From Struthio camelus (Eukaryota > Chordata > Aves > Struthioniformes > Struthionidae): a DNA stretch of 64,000 nucleotides. The stretch spans positions 198,642,247 through 198,706,246 of the forward strand of contig NC_090942.1 of NCBI RefSeq assembly GCF_040807025.1, in the 5' to 3' direction. The notes beneath the pieces are model-generated. The model searched no databases, was not told where the DNA came from, and was given only the letters and a program-made list of their open reading frames with translations. Made by a program: the position numbers and the translations under genes. Below, one piece after another: positions 25,601 through 37,600 of the stretch (positions are counted from its first letter, which is position 1; the number at the start of each line of letters is the position of its first letter).

Positions 25601-28600
25601 TATGTTTCTCTGCTAATAAATAACTGAAAATCAGGCTTTGTCTAGCTGAGATGAGACCCATAACGTTTATATTTGATTGTTTTCTGTCTCCCTCTTTCTT
25701 AAGTAATTTAAACTCAGTATTTTCTTTTTTGAGCTAAACACTGTGTTTAATTTTCAATAAATGAGAAAAAAAAATGTACTTCTGTACTTCCACATTCATG
25801 TGTGGCAGGTGTATTTTGAACGCCTGTTCCTTCCTAGAAATTGAGTTTCCTGGAAGAAACGCTTTCCTTCTGTGTGGCACATCATGGGGGTGACATAACC
25901 AGGTATAGGGTGAGAACTGAGGGCTTTCCATGTGAAAGAACAGAGGGGCTGTATTACAACTCCCAGTAAGAAGCAATAAGAAGACATATAGTGTTGAAAT
26001 GGCAGTTTCTAAAATCGGAATTAATATTCAATTTAAGAGTGTTCAGATAAATGTTAGCTCAGATATATGGAAATATTTCACTTCAATGTTTCTATATTGA
26101 TGCTTTTTCATTTCAATATTTTATTTTCTCATACTTTTGAATTAAAAGTGCAGCGTAAACCTGAAATTTTTTTGTTAGATGCAATCTCCTTAGTAATAAT
26201 TTTTTAGGTGACATACTACTTTTGCATCAGTTCTGTTTTACTTTTCATAAAGCTAAATGGAGGAAATTTGCTGTAAATGAGATTATTTTCAGTACTCAGA
26301 AAAATATGTGAAGAAATAACCAGCTGCTCTTTTAAGTATTTAGGAGATGAGGCAGCCACTAATGGGGGCTGTCAGGGTCAATCACTTCAATTTATCTAAT
26401 GTATTTCTGTAATAGGGGAGAAGCAACAAGTGGCATTTTTTTCTTCGGTAGGACTATGACTGCCATTATGGATCAATCATAATAAAAGTATTAAGAAGTA
26501 TTGGGAAAGTATTAAGAAGTATTGGGCCTGGAATGGGTCTTTGCAGCTTCCTTTTATTTAGTAGTGCAGTTTCCCCAGAGAGCTAGTTCTTCATTTTCCA
26601 GGTGGGCGGTCCTTGACCATTTAATATATACCTTACTGATACATAATGCTGTTGTAACAATGCCATGTTATGCCAAGTCACCATGTTATGCCAAGTCACG
26701 TTTTGTATGTATGACCTTTGTTGTTGTTGTTGTTGCATTGACAGTCTTTTTAATAGCATTAGATGTTTTTCTGATTTTGAGCTACTAATTGAGTTCAGCA
26801 TCAACTTTTCTCTTATTGGCCCTCAAACCCATATCAGACTAACTTCTCTTTAATTATGTGAGTCCTCCTTTTTGTTCTTTTCAAATATTGGCCCAACATT
26901 AATAAACCTTGGAATACTTAGGAAATTAAAACATAGGAAAAATATTTTCTGAACCGTTTTTTTTGGAGCATGTAGTTGCATGTTACCTTACCCTATTGAT
27001 TTAAAAAACGTGAATTCATGAGTAGATGTTGAATCTCTTCCTAAATTAGAGTCAGCTAAAGTAGTGCTTTTTAGTCTGTTAGTAAAGTGAATAAGCAACC
27101 TTTTTTTTCCCCTAGGGATTTTATTTTATTGTTAAAACATTAGTTTTCATTTAATCATAGGTCAATAAGAGTGTTAGGCTGTCCTTATATTCTTGATACT
27201 TCTGATTGTTTTTGTGTTTTTATGTCAGCCGTAGGTTTTGCCTAATGTATGTTTCCTTTTCTGTATTTTGTATGTTTTGTCTTTCGGTATAACCAGCATT
27301 GGATACATGTTCTTATTTCTAGGAATAATTCCGTGAATTTTCTTTTGAAATTGCCCGTATGGTTTGGAGGTTTAAAAAGAAGAAAAATGACCTTATTTTA
27401 GAATAACTATATTTACTTGTAACTGGAAAACAATATCCAGCCAACCCATCTCACCAGTTTTATTATGTTTTATAGAACCAGTCATTTCAGTAAAACTGTT
27501 AGTTTTAGCAGGGCAGGATTGTAATGGGGTATAAATAGGGCTTGTTTTGGAACCTGGTAGCAACCTGAACTTTCTCTGTTACCTCCATAATAGGTTACTG
27601 AACAGCTATCCCACGTCTTGCTCTTACCATGAAGTGTTCCTAAAGGCTCATGTACCTAAGTAAGAGTGGACAGGCTATACAGCTTTTTCCCCATCTAGCA
27701 TTTTTCCTGATAGCTTCACTTTAGTTCTAAGATGAAGAGAAGCTTTCTAGGGCTAATGGGGGAAAAATAGTGCAGACCCCTGATCTTTTAACTGAAGCAA
27801 GATAGATATACTAATTTGAGCTCCATTTGCAGGTTATAGATCAAATTATTTGGTACTTGCTCCAATTATTCAGTAAGTATACCTGAGAAAGTTTCACGAC
27901 TATGAAACCTGCCATTAGAAGACTGTGCTGATGGCTTTGCAGCACAATTCATTTATCCTTGTTGGTCTTCAAGTGCATATAGAAGGCACAGTTAGGGCAT
28001 TACATTTTCTTCTGTGTTTTGTTTTGTTTCCTTCCAGCAGTTCAGACTGAATTCTTGTTTCTAATACTGAAAATCTGTGGTTGTATCCCTAATGCTGCCT
28101 TATTTTTCAGTAGATTTTGAGGAATGGAATTTTTGTGAGTAAAGAGACCAAACTATGGCTTTATTTTCTATTGCTCTGTAGAGGAGTGAGCAGTAAGGAG
28201 ATGAAATGAGTTTTTACCTGTGCTTGGTTAGTCTGTAGTGCCCCTGTTGAAAATATCCATCTTTGGGCTTCTTAGTATGAGTAAGATCTGACACCATGGA
28301 GTGAGTTGAGCAGAGGGCTGCCACGGTGGTCAGGGGCCTGGAGCACATGATGTACGAGGAGAGGCTGTGAGCACTGGATTTGTTCAGCTGCAAGAAGAGA
28401 ATGCTAAGTCTAAGACAGCTTGTTGCTGTCTTCACCTACCCAATGGGAAATATAATGAAGATGGGGCCAGGCTCCTCTCAGAGGTGGCAAGATGGGAAGC
28501 AATGGACACAGGAAATTAAAATCAGAAGAAAAAGAAATCCACTCTGAGGGTGGTCAAACACTGGCAGAGGACTCATGAGAGCCTCAGTAAATCTGGGTAG

Positions 28601-31600
28601 CTTTTTTTGAGCTGAGCTGCCTAAAGCACATGCCTGAAATGCAGCATCCCCGATAAGAGCTATAAGGGAGTGAGACTTTAAAATGGGTTATAAGGTGGCT
28701 CACAATCTAATTTTTGAACAAAAATCTTGTTGTTTCTTCTAAAATCAAGGATCTGCTCATACTCAATACTGCCTTGTATTTGAACCACTTAGATTATATA
28801 TACATTATACAATATGGTAAATCTGTAAAAGCAACATAACTATTTTTTCATTTGGAATGAAAACAATTGACACTGTAAAGGTAATTCATTATAGATGTGC
28901 ATGTTTTTCCCGCACGGCTTGGAATTGGTTGTTAAGCAAGTGGGCTTTGCATTTGCAGTGTGTAACATCATTGTGTCTGGTCAGCTGCAGTCTTCATCCG
29001 CCTCAGTGCTTCAGCTGCTTGTTTGGAATGTAGACCACCAGCTTGTTAGAAGCAGTGGTATAATGTGTGCTGCAATGTTGCTGAGAGGAGGGTGCTTAGG
29101 ATTTAGTGAGACCTGACTGCTTCATATCCAGATATGACTGAGGTTGATCATTGTCTGGGAAGATGGGATTTTTTCAAGCCTGTTACAGATGTTAGAAAGT
29201 GTTCCTTAAAATCTCATACAGAAATATCTTTATATCAGTAGAAAAGTAAGGAACAGTACTACACAGCAGATTACAGTGAAGTTCTTTAACCAGTGCAAAT
29301 TTAACATAGTTCATATGTCTTCATACAGCGTATTTCTCATCTAGCCTGGATTAATTTCAACCTGGTTATCGTCATCCTTGAGTAGATGTTATCCAAGTAA
29401 TAGAATTAATGTTACCACACATGAAAACATGATTCATGCTGTACTTCCAGTCAAGTGCATACATAGGCATTGGAGTCCATAATGTTCTCTTCATCTAAAC
29501 ATTGACACAAAGGACTTAAGTGAAAAGTAATCCTTTAAAACTTTCATGAATGAGAAGGTGGATGGTAGAGTTGCGGTTTCCTATCTCTGTATTGTAATTA
29601 CATCCCTGTAAGTTGTGTTCAGATCATTTGTAGCATTCTGTTTTTATTCTTAATGTACTTTTTAACATTGAGCCATACCTAATGTTGCAGAGAAGTCCAA
29701 CAAAGCAGCAAATATCCATTAGTATCTATCAGTACATGTATTGCTGATTCTGTTTTATGTCCTGATTAGAATTCTGAATTGCATCCGGTGAGATGCGTTT
29801 GTGACAACTAAATGAGATTGAAAGCGGCTTTTGGGTAGTTTCACTTGTTCAGGAAGTAGAGGTTTGATAATGGGCAGAAGCTAGGATCAGTATGTTCACG
29901 ATGGATTTCTTTAATGTTGATCAGAATATTCGATGACTAAGGAGCTGAAAGGGGAGGTTGGCTCTTTTACTCAGAAGATATTTCTGGCTTTCATTAACCA
30001 GGCAGGACAAAGATCTCATTCTCAATTAGTCACATCACCCAGTACAGAACTTCTATGGAGTGACTGAAGCATCGTTTGAAAACTGAATTAATATGACTGT
30101 CACCTCAGGCAATTGTTTTTTTTTCCTTTGAAGTAGAATGATTGTACTTTGGCGTGTATTTGACTACATGAACAGCTCTTAAAGATATGCTTTGGTCAAA
30201 CCAACTGTTCTCTGTATACACTCTCTGTGTCAACCTTGAATGTATCTGGACTATAGCAGGGCATCAGCCTGATGCCTGACTGTACATTGCATAGAATTAT
30301 GTAAACAAGTATCCTATACAAATTATATAAAAATTAGAATAGCTCTTTGAGCTTTGCAGTAGATTATTGTCTCGTATGAAAGTGAGGATGTAAATCTCGC
30401 CAACACTGACAACGCTGTTGGGAGACCAAGAATAAATAGTGAGTTACTTTAGGTTGAATCCAATTAGTAGGATCTCTAGTGTTTTTTTGAGTAGGGGATG
30501 TTAATTTACAAAGCTGTAATTTGTAAACATTTCTTATGAATCATTTATGGTGAAATCCCATAAGATGGGCTGTAAGGTAACCCTGCTTCCACCACTTCCT
30601 TTGTCTTTGTCGTAGCTAGACACTAATTTTACTACTAATTTCAGTGAGTTAAATCAGCTCAACAACAAAATAAGTACTCCCTTCTTTTTTTCAAGCTGAC
30701 TTGGGCAGCTGAATCCACCCAAAAGGAAGTAGATCTGTGCCAGAACCAACAAAAGACGAATGATGGAAATGCTTGGGCAACATCTAGGACAAAGTAGAGA
30801 AGGGAGAATAAGGCTGTCTTTTCAGCAACAATGACCTAAGTTAGATGCTCAGCTGTCTAATGGAACTTCACCCTTTAGGAAACACAGTAATGGTGAAGGG
30901 CGATTAAAGTGAAAGGCTCATATTTATTTTGCCTATGTTTATTTTCCATTTGCTTAATTGCCTAATACTAATATTCCATTTGATTTTGAGAAAGTCATTA
31001 GCTAAAGGCAAGATAGGTAACAAAAAAAGGCTGGTACAGTGATTTCTGTTGCGAATCAAAAATCTTGACTTCCCTTTCTGTTTGTTGCTGAAGTGCAGTT
31101 AGGTCAAAAGGAAGAGAGCATTCATTCAAAAATGCACTTGGACTTAGCAGGTAAGGAAGGTGCAGTGTATTCTCAGTAAAAATGTTTTTGCATAAGCAGC
31201 TTTGCTCTAATTTTAATGTTGGATACTCACTCCAGCGACTTTTCACATTAATGATAATAGTAAATTTCTTTAAGTAACATGTACCTTATCACTAAATGTC
31301 ATACTTATGGTTGCATTTTTTTTTAATTTACCAATTTCTCTATATTTCATTTCAGCAGACGTTTTTTGGTATCAAGTAGACATTGTCAGCTTAGATGTGT
31401 GCTAGAGCTGAGGTTTGTAAAACTGCAAATTTTTGATTAAGTAGACCTTTTTTGGTTTTGCCATTTTCCAGTGAAAACATGGCAAACTTCTGTAGATTAT
31501 TTGCTTTGCATATTCTACCTCAGCTATTGTGAAAACTTTTTTTTTTTTTCCAATGAAGAGTCTCATCTGACCACTGACTGTCCATCATACCGAACGGTGC

Positions 31601-34600
31601 TATTTTGAGCATTAGATCACACCCTTGAAGACAGTAGTGGCAAAAAAACTATTTTAATAATGTCTTAAGTGGTAGGCTGAAAAGTTGCAAAGTATTATTA
31701 GAGAAATTAAAATCCTATTTCAGCAACATCTTTTGTTACATCTTTTCAGATCTGTTACATCTGTTTGGATTATTGTATAGTAATAACAGTTAGTTAAAAC
31801 GTAATAGCAAAATTTAAATAAATTAAACTACACTTTTTTTTCTTTTGAGCGTGTAGTATGTGTTAAAAACAGATTTTTAACAAATGTCACTGTAGAGAAG
31901 AGAAGTCTATCTCCATGCTGGTTCTTGAATTTTCTCAGTATTTGGGTGCCATATGGTTTTACAGTAGGGCAAACGCTTTTGATGAGTTTTAGGTGGACTC
32001 AGGAAGAGGAAGAACTTAGATAAAATTAGTAGGCATATTTGTTTTATTGAATCCAAAAACCTCAACATAGCAATAGATATACCCCAGTTATAAAATTTTT
32101 AGCAATGCAATCGTAGTACATTACACAGTGTTACAGACTTGTTTCTTTGAGAAAGTGTTTGGTAAGAAATGTTTGGGCAAAGAGCAGTTGCCTGGAGAAG
32201 TGAAGTCAATTTTGTTGTTCTGCAGTAAGCAGTGTCATCACTTTCCTTTAGGTTTTTTTTTTCTTTAGGAACTGTGAATCTTGAGGGAAAAAGAATCTTT
32301 TCTGACTTTTGCTGAAGGGCTGTAGCACCTTTCTACCCTGTAGCCAGGGCCTTTGAAATGGCAAAGTTGCTGTATTTAATCAGAGTTATTGAATGTTACT
32401 ATATTAGATACTTTTCCATGTATGCTGAATCATCATCCTGGATCAATATATGCATACATTATCATTTTGACATGCAATAACTTTGTATTGCTTCTAAAAA
32501 ACAAAAAAAACAAAAAAAAACCCAAAAAACACTTTTAATAGCTATGTAAATTTCATGACTGAAGAGGAAAGTTAATGTCAGGATGTAAGACAGCTTTTGT
32601 GATTAGTATATGGTCTAGGCAAACCTGAAGTATGCATAGTAATCTCTCCAACTACCGAAGTTGGTGTTTAGCTCTTACATCATTTGATTAAACAGACAAA
32701 TAAGTTCTGTTCAATCCTAAAACTTATTCTGGCATCCCATATCTCTTTTGGAGCAAACAAGGAAGTACGTTTCTGAGTAGAGAATGTATTGTGAGTGGAA
32801 TTTGGGGTGAAATTCATCTTGGCTAATTTTAAGTATCTGCAGTGTAGGTATCTGCCCCCATATGAAAAATGCGCTGAATTGGGAAATAAGTCAGTTTTCA
32901 TTATTCACATGAAAGCCCCATGTAGATTTAAATGCCCAGTATCTGAAGGAAGTCCCATTTCTTAGCAGGTTTTCTCGTCTGGATGCCATTTCAAGGGAAT
33001 AAAGTTTGTGTGCTTTCCAATAGGATCTTTTCTGAGATCCATAGTGCCTGCTGCAACAATATCAAGGCACCAAGACTTTTGAATCCACTTCCAGTTAAGT
33101 GACTTTGTGGCTATATTGAGGCCTAGAAGGCTGATAAACTGTTTCCAACTCTGAAAACTGAGATGAAGTTCAAATTCAAAATAACTTCTGTAAGATGAGG
33201 GTAATAGTGAATAAATCTAAGAATGAATAAAGGGTAAGGATAGGTCTCTAGGTATCCTTTAGGTCCCAGGTTGCCAACTGATGGTACTGGCCTCCCCTCC
33301 GCAGGTATGCACACCTTTCTTATTTCTCTCAGGTTTCACAATACCACATTTAAAACAGCCTATGTTAGATATGAAAGCACAGGGGAAAAAAACCCAAAAA
33401 AGCAAAAAAAGTTATGATTCTTCTTGCTGTTCGTGTTTGCTTTAGTGTATTCTGTGAAGTGCCATCCTGAAGAAAAAATTTCATAAGAGCAGCAAATCTT
33501 TGACATGAAGATATATCAATCAAGCATAACTTCGATAATCCAGTCTGTCTTTGAAGAGTAACTACAGGAGAAGTTAGATTTCTGGACTAGGTTTTCCTTA
33601 TTCATTTTCATTTTGTGGTTAGCTGGCTGAAGGACCAAGATCAAGATTTCAGAAGAGTCATTGTTAAGGCTGTCTGTTGAATTTGATGAGCAGTACAGAC
33701 AAAAAAAAAAAATCAGAGGTTCTGAAAATAACTAGAACATTAATCTTACGTAATTGCCTACAACTAAGTTAGTATGTCTGTAGTGTGTTATTCTAGTTCA
33801 AATAAAAAATGAAGTATTTTTTTCCAAATAAGTATATGTGTACTCATAATATGTTAAGCAGTAAGTCTCAGAGAGCTGTTGCAGTCACTGTATCTTTACA
33901 TTATGTTATTAAATATTTTGAATTTCTGGATCCAACTAATCTGAATATAATCCATTTAATCTTCACAGATGAAATTTTCTTACCAGATTCTCTCTCCATT
34001 GAGTACCTTTCTGCTCAGTATGACATTTCAGAATAGCCATAGCTCTTTAACACTGATGCTTGCTATTTATCATTCAGGCATAATTTAGAAAGACATTCAG
34101 AAACATGTTGTTTGGTCTTACGATGATTTTTTGATACTTTTTGTAAAAGTAGATCTGCTTAACCGTTGGATCTAAAATTGATGAGCCTGCAGTTATATTT
34201 CTTTAAATAGATTTAAAATATTCAAAATTGTTTGGATAGTAAAGTATACATTTATGTTTAATCAATATAATTTCTAAATTTGAGGTTTTATCAATTTAAA
34301 AAAGCAGAAGATCTGTATTTGATAATCATATTAATGTAAAATACTTATTCTTCAGATTGAATACCACATAGATATTATTATTGAAATAATCACACATTTC
34401 TTTCACATTTAGTTCTGTTATTCTTCACATAGGGAGACAATTTTAAAGAAGAACACTGGGCACCAATTGACAAAAGTGAAGCAGAAGAAAAAGCGAAAAA
34501 GAAACAAAAAAATGAAGGGCAATCATACAGAAATTATGAAGAAAAAATTAGGTGGAGCAGCTCATCATCTAATTCCAGATGACCAGGAAACATCAGAAAC

Positions 34601-37600
34601 TGAAGATGATGACTCAGAAGAAGAAAACAGAAAATCTTTGTGTACATTTAGTGATGAACCAGGGGATCCAATAGTGGGTTGTGAAGAGGGGCTGCCTAAT
34701 GATGATAATGGAAGCCTAAAAGCCACAGTGTTTCCAAAAGAAAGGTCTCCTATTGCTGGGTCTGAGACGTCAACTGTGTTGGACAGTGCACTGAAAAATG
34801 AATTGTCTGTAGAAAGTGGCAATTCATGTCTATTAAATTTGCAATCTCTTTCTAATGAAAACATAACTAAATGTGCATTTGATGATCAGGAAACAGACCA
34901 AAGGCAGAAAGAAAGTGTTTTAGAAAGCAAGAGCAGTTTCCTAAAAATAAGTGACGATAAAAATTGCATCCAAGAAACAGAAAGCAGCTGTGCTGATTAT
35001 AACACTGTGCTGTTAGGCACAAAAAACAAACTTAGATCAGATCAAATTACATGTGAACCTGACATGGAAGCTAAGCCTTTAAGTTTGAACAGCGAAAAAA
35101 AAGAAATCTCTCAGTGTTACAATTCAGAAGTATATGATAAGATGTCTGATGATAATACAGAGGAGAAACATGCATTAGAAGGAGAGAAGAATTGCTCTAA
35201 TGGCTGGGCGTTTTTTTCAGTTAATTTACCTACTGAGGAATTGCAGCTCGACTTTGATAAACAAGTTTCTCTCTCTTCTTGGTCTGAGGATAAGTTTGTA
35301 GGTGAACAAAGACAAAAAAAAGTGAGGAAACCGAAACAGGCTCATACTAACAGCTCAACAGAGGTAAATTGCCATCAATCTTATGAAGAACTGGTAAAGG
35401 AAAACCATCCATTGATAAAGATAACAGCAACTGAGGAGACTGGTTATGTAATAAGCCATGGTCCATGTGCATCTCCAGCAGGTGAAATGCACATTGATCC
35501 ACTTGTGGATTCCAGTGGCACCTTCACGTGCTGTGTGAGTCAAGTAAGCACTCCAGGAAGCGGGCCTGCGCCAATTACCTGCAAGAGGAAAAGATACAAA
35601 AGAATTTTCAATTTGGCACCAAAGTTTAATCTACCAAGACAGATTGCTGCCTATACAGAGGGAAGGAAGGAAGTACAATTAAGAGCTGATGTCCCCTCAA
35701 AAGATGTTTTAGAAACTGAGCAAAAGAGAATTCTGAACAAAGACAAGGGAGAGGAACATGAACAGAACCTTATGTCTCAGGAATGTTCTGCACTTTACAA
35801 CGACAAAGAGACAGCCTACTCCTTACCCACCCATGATGTAGATTCTCCATTACGTGACGTTTCATGTAGCCATTTGGGACAGTCTGAATCTTCTCTGATG
35901 CCAAGTGTTTGTATTATTTCCAGGACAAAAGAGGAACAAGATGGAACTTGTAAGCAACAAATAGTTGATGAAAAAGAAGGTGAGAGTGAACAAGCCTCTT
36001 CAGAGGTTACAACTAGCCAACCAGATATTTTGTCTTCTGTTAAAGTGGTTTCTGAATATCCAGAAAGTTCTAATATGTTGGAAGCCTGTGGTGAAAATGT
36101 GCACAAAGCAGATGACCCTGAGCCATTAGAGGCTTCACAGATTGAAGATAAGCAAGATGTGAACATGAAACGTAATTTTCTGGGACTTCCCTTATCATTA
36201 GGATTTGCTTTCCAACTTGTGCAGCTGTTTGGTTCTCCAGGCCTTCCACTGGGTAAAACTCTTCTTACTACCTTTATGTAAAAACTCCTGTGATTAATTA
36301 TTCGTTTTCATTGCAGGTAACACTCAAATATTAGCTCTATTGCAAGGAATGACTGCTTTCTTAGTGAATTCCACCTAAACTCTTCTTCAGTTTCTGTCCA
36401 AGGTGCCATTGGCTTCAAAACTAAGAGGGTGTCTAGTTTGGCCTCATCTTTGCAGTCTCTTTAGTAATGACGGCTTACTAACTTTAAATCCAAAGTGTGA
36501 AACTCTTGTAGATGTGTTACATTAATACATCATATTGAGTAAGATTTTAATGAGCTGATTGCAATATTACATGAAAACATGATACAAAGTGTTTGCTCTT
36601 ATGTGAAGTGTATGTTTGCTTTTATATTTTACCTTTTCAGTATAGTACCATTCCTTTACTTAGTAAAGTTCTCGTATACTGTTACATGCTTAGATACTCT
36701 TGAAAACCTTTCTTAAAATCTAATTTAATTTGAAATTGAATATCAGACTTGTAAGAGGCATTTTCCAATACTGAATACATTCTTTTCAATCATGCATGGT
36801 TAAGAAGTATCACAGGTGTGTATACTCTTGTTCCAGAGCTCCAATTGTCATGCTGTTGTACTCCCAGTTTAATCATTTTAGTTTGGTAGTTTTAAGTATG
36901 ACAGTCAGTCATTAAAGGATTTGTGTGTGGCAACCGTGATTTCCAAATTAATGCAAGCTAACATAACTGTACATAACTGTAGTAAGCAACAACAAGAAAC
37001 ATTTGTTTGGGAATCACCGTAGCGTATCATGCTGCATATACCCCTGCTGAAAGGTCAGAAAATATTAAGCCACCTATATTCCATGCTTCCTGCGCGCAAA
37101 GCACTGAAACTTTTTTGGCCCAAATTTGATGAGACTATTCCTGTGTAAGTAATTCATGGTTTTATTAAAAAAAAAAAAAAAAAAAAGGGGGGGGGGGAAG
37201 TAAAACTGGGGCTAATTCTCTGCAGCTTAGTGAGGTGCAGAAGTCTCTGTGGAAAAACTCTTTGATTTGGTCTGCAAATAGGATTAGAAAACACAGACCT
37301 GCTTTTCAGCACATAAATCCTTAAACCTATTGGCTTTAGTAGAATTTAAAGTTAAACATGTACTTTCATGTAAAATTTTAATAGAACAGCAGCTTATGTA
37401 CTGTTTATCTGCCAAGAAGACTGACTTCCAGATTCTTTGTTTTTATCATAAAAGTTGATGCATTAATACCTGCTAGAACAATGATGGCAAACCACTGCCA
37501 TGGTACTGATAAATTTGGTCTGGTGCCCAAAAAACCTGCAGTGCTCCTTTATATAAGTTTGGCCCCACACTGTATATAGTGCTCTGTATAGGGTATATAT

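Larger units (their letters stand above)
22266..34432 (+). other. N4BP2L2: Intron of long N4BP2L2 / 3' flank of short form
   Basis: A 12-kb AT-rich stretch containing a CT microsatellite, three short exact tandem duplications (24922-26698), a TTG triplet run at 26719-26736, and an old CR1 fragment near 28328-28620. I found no additional exon with convincing coding sequence. It ends in TTCTTCACATAG at 34432. Confidence 0.6.
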
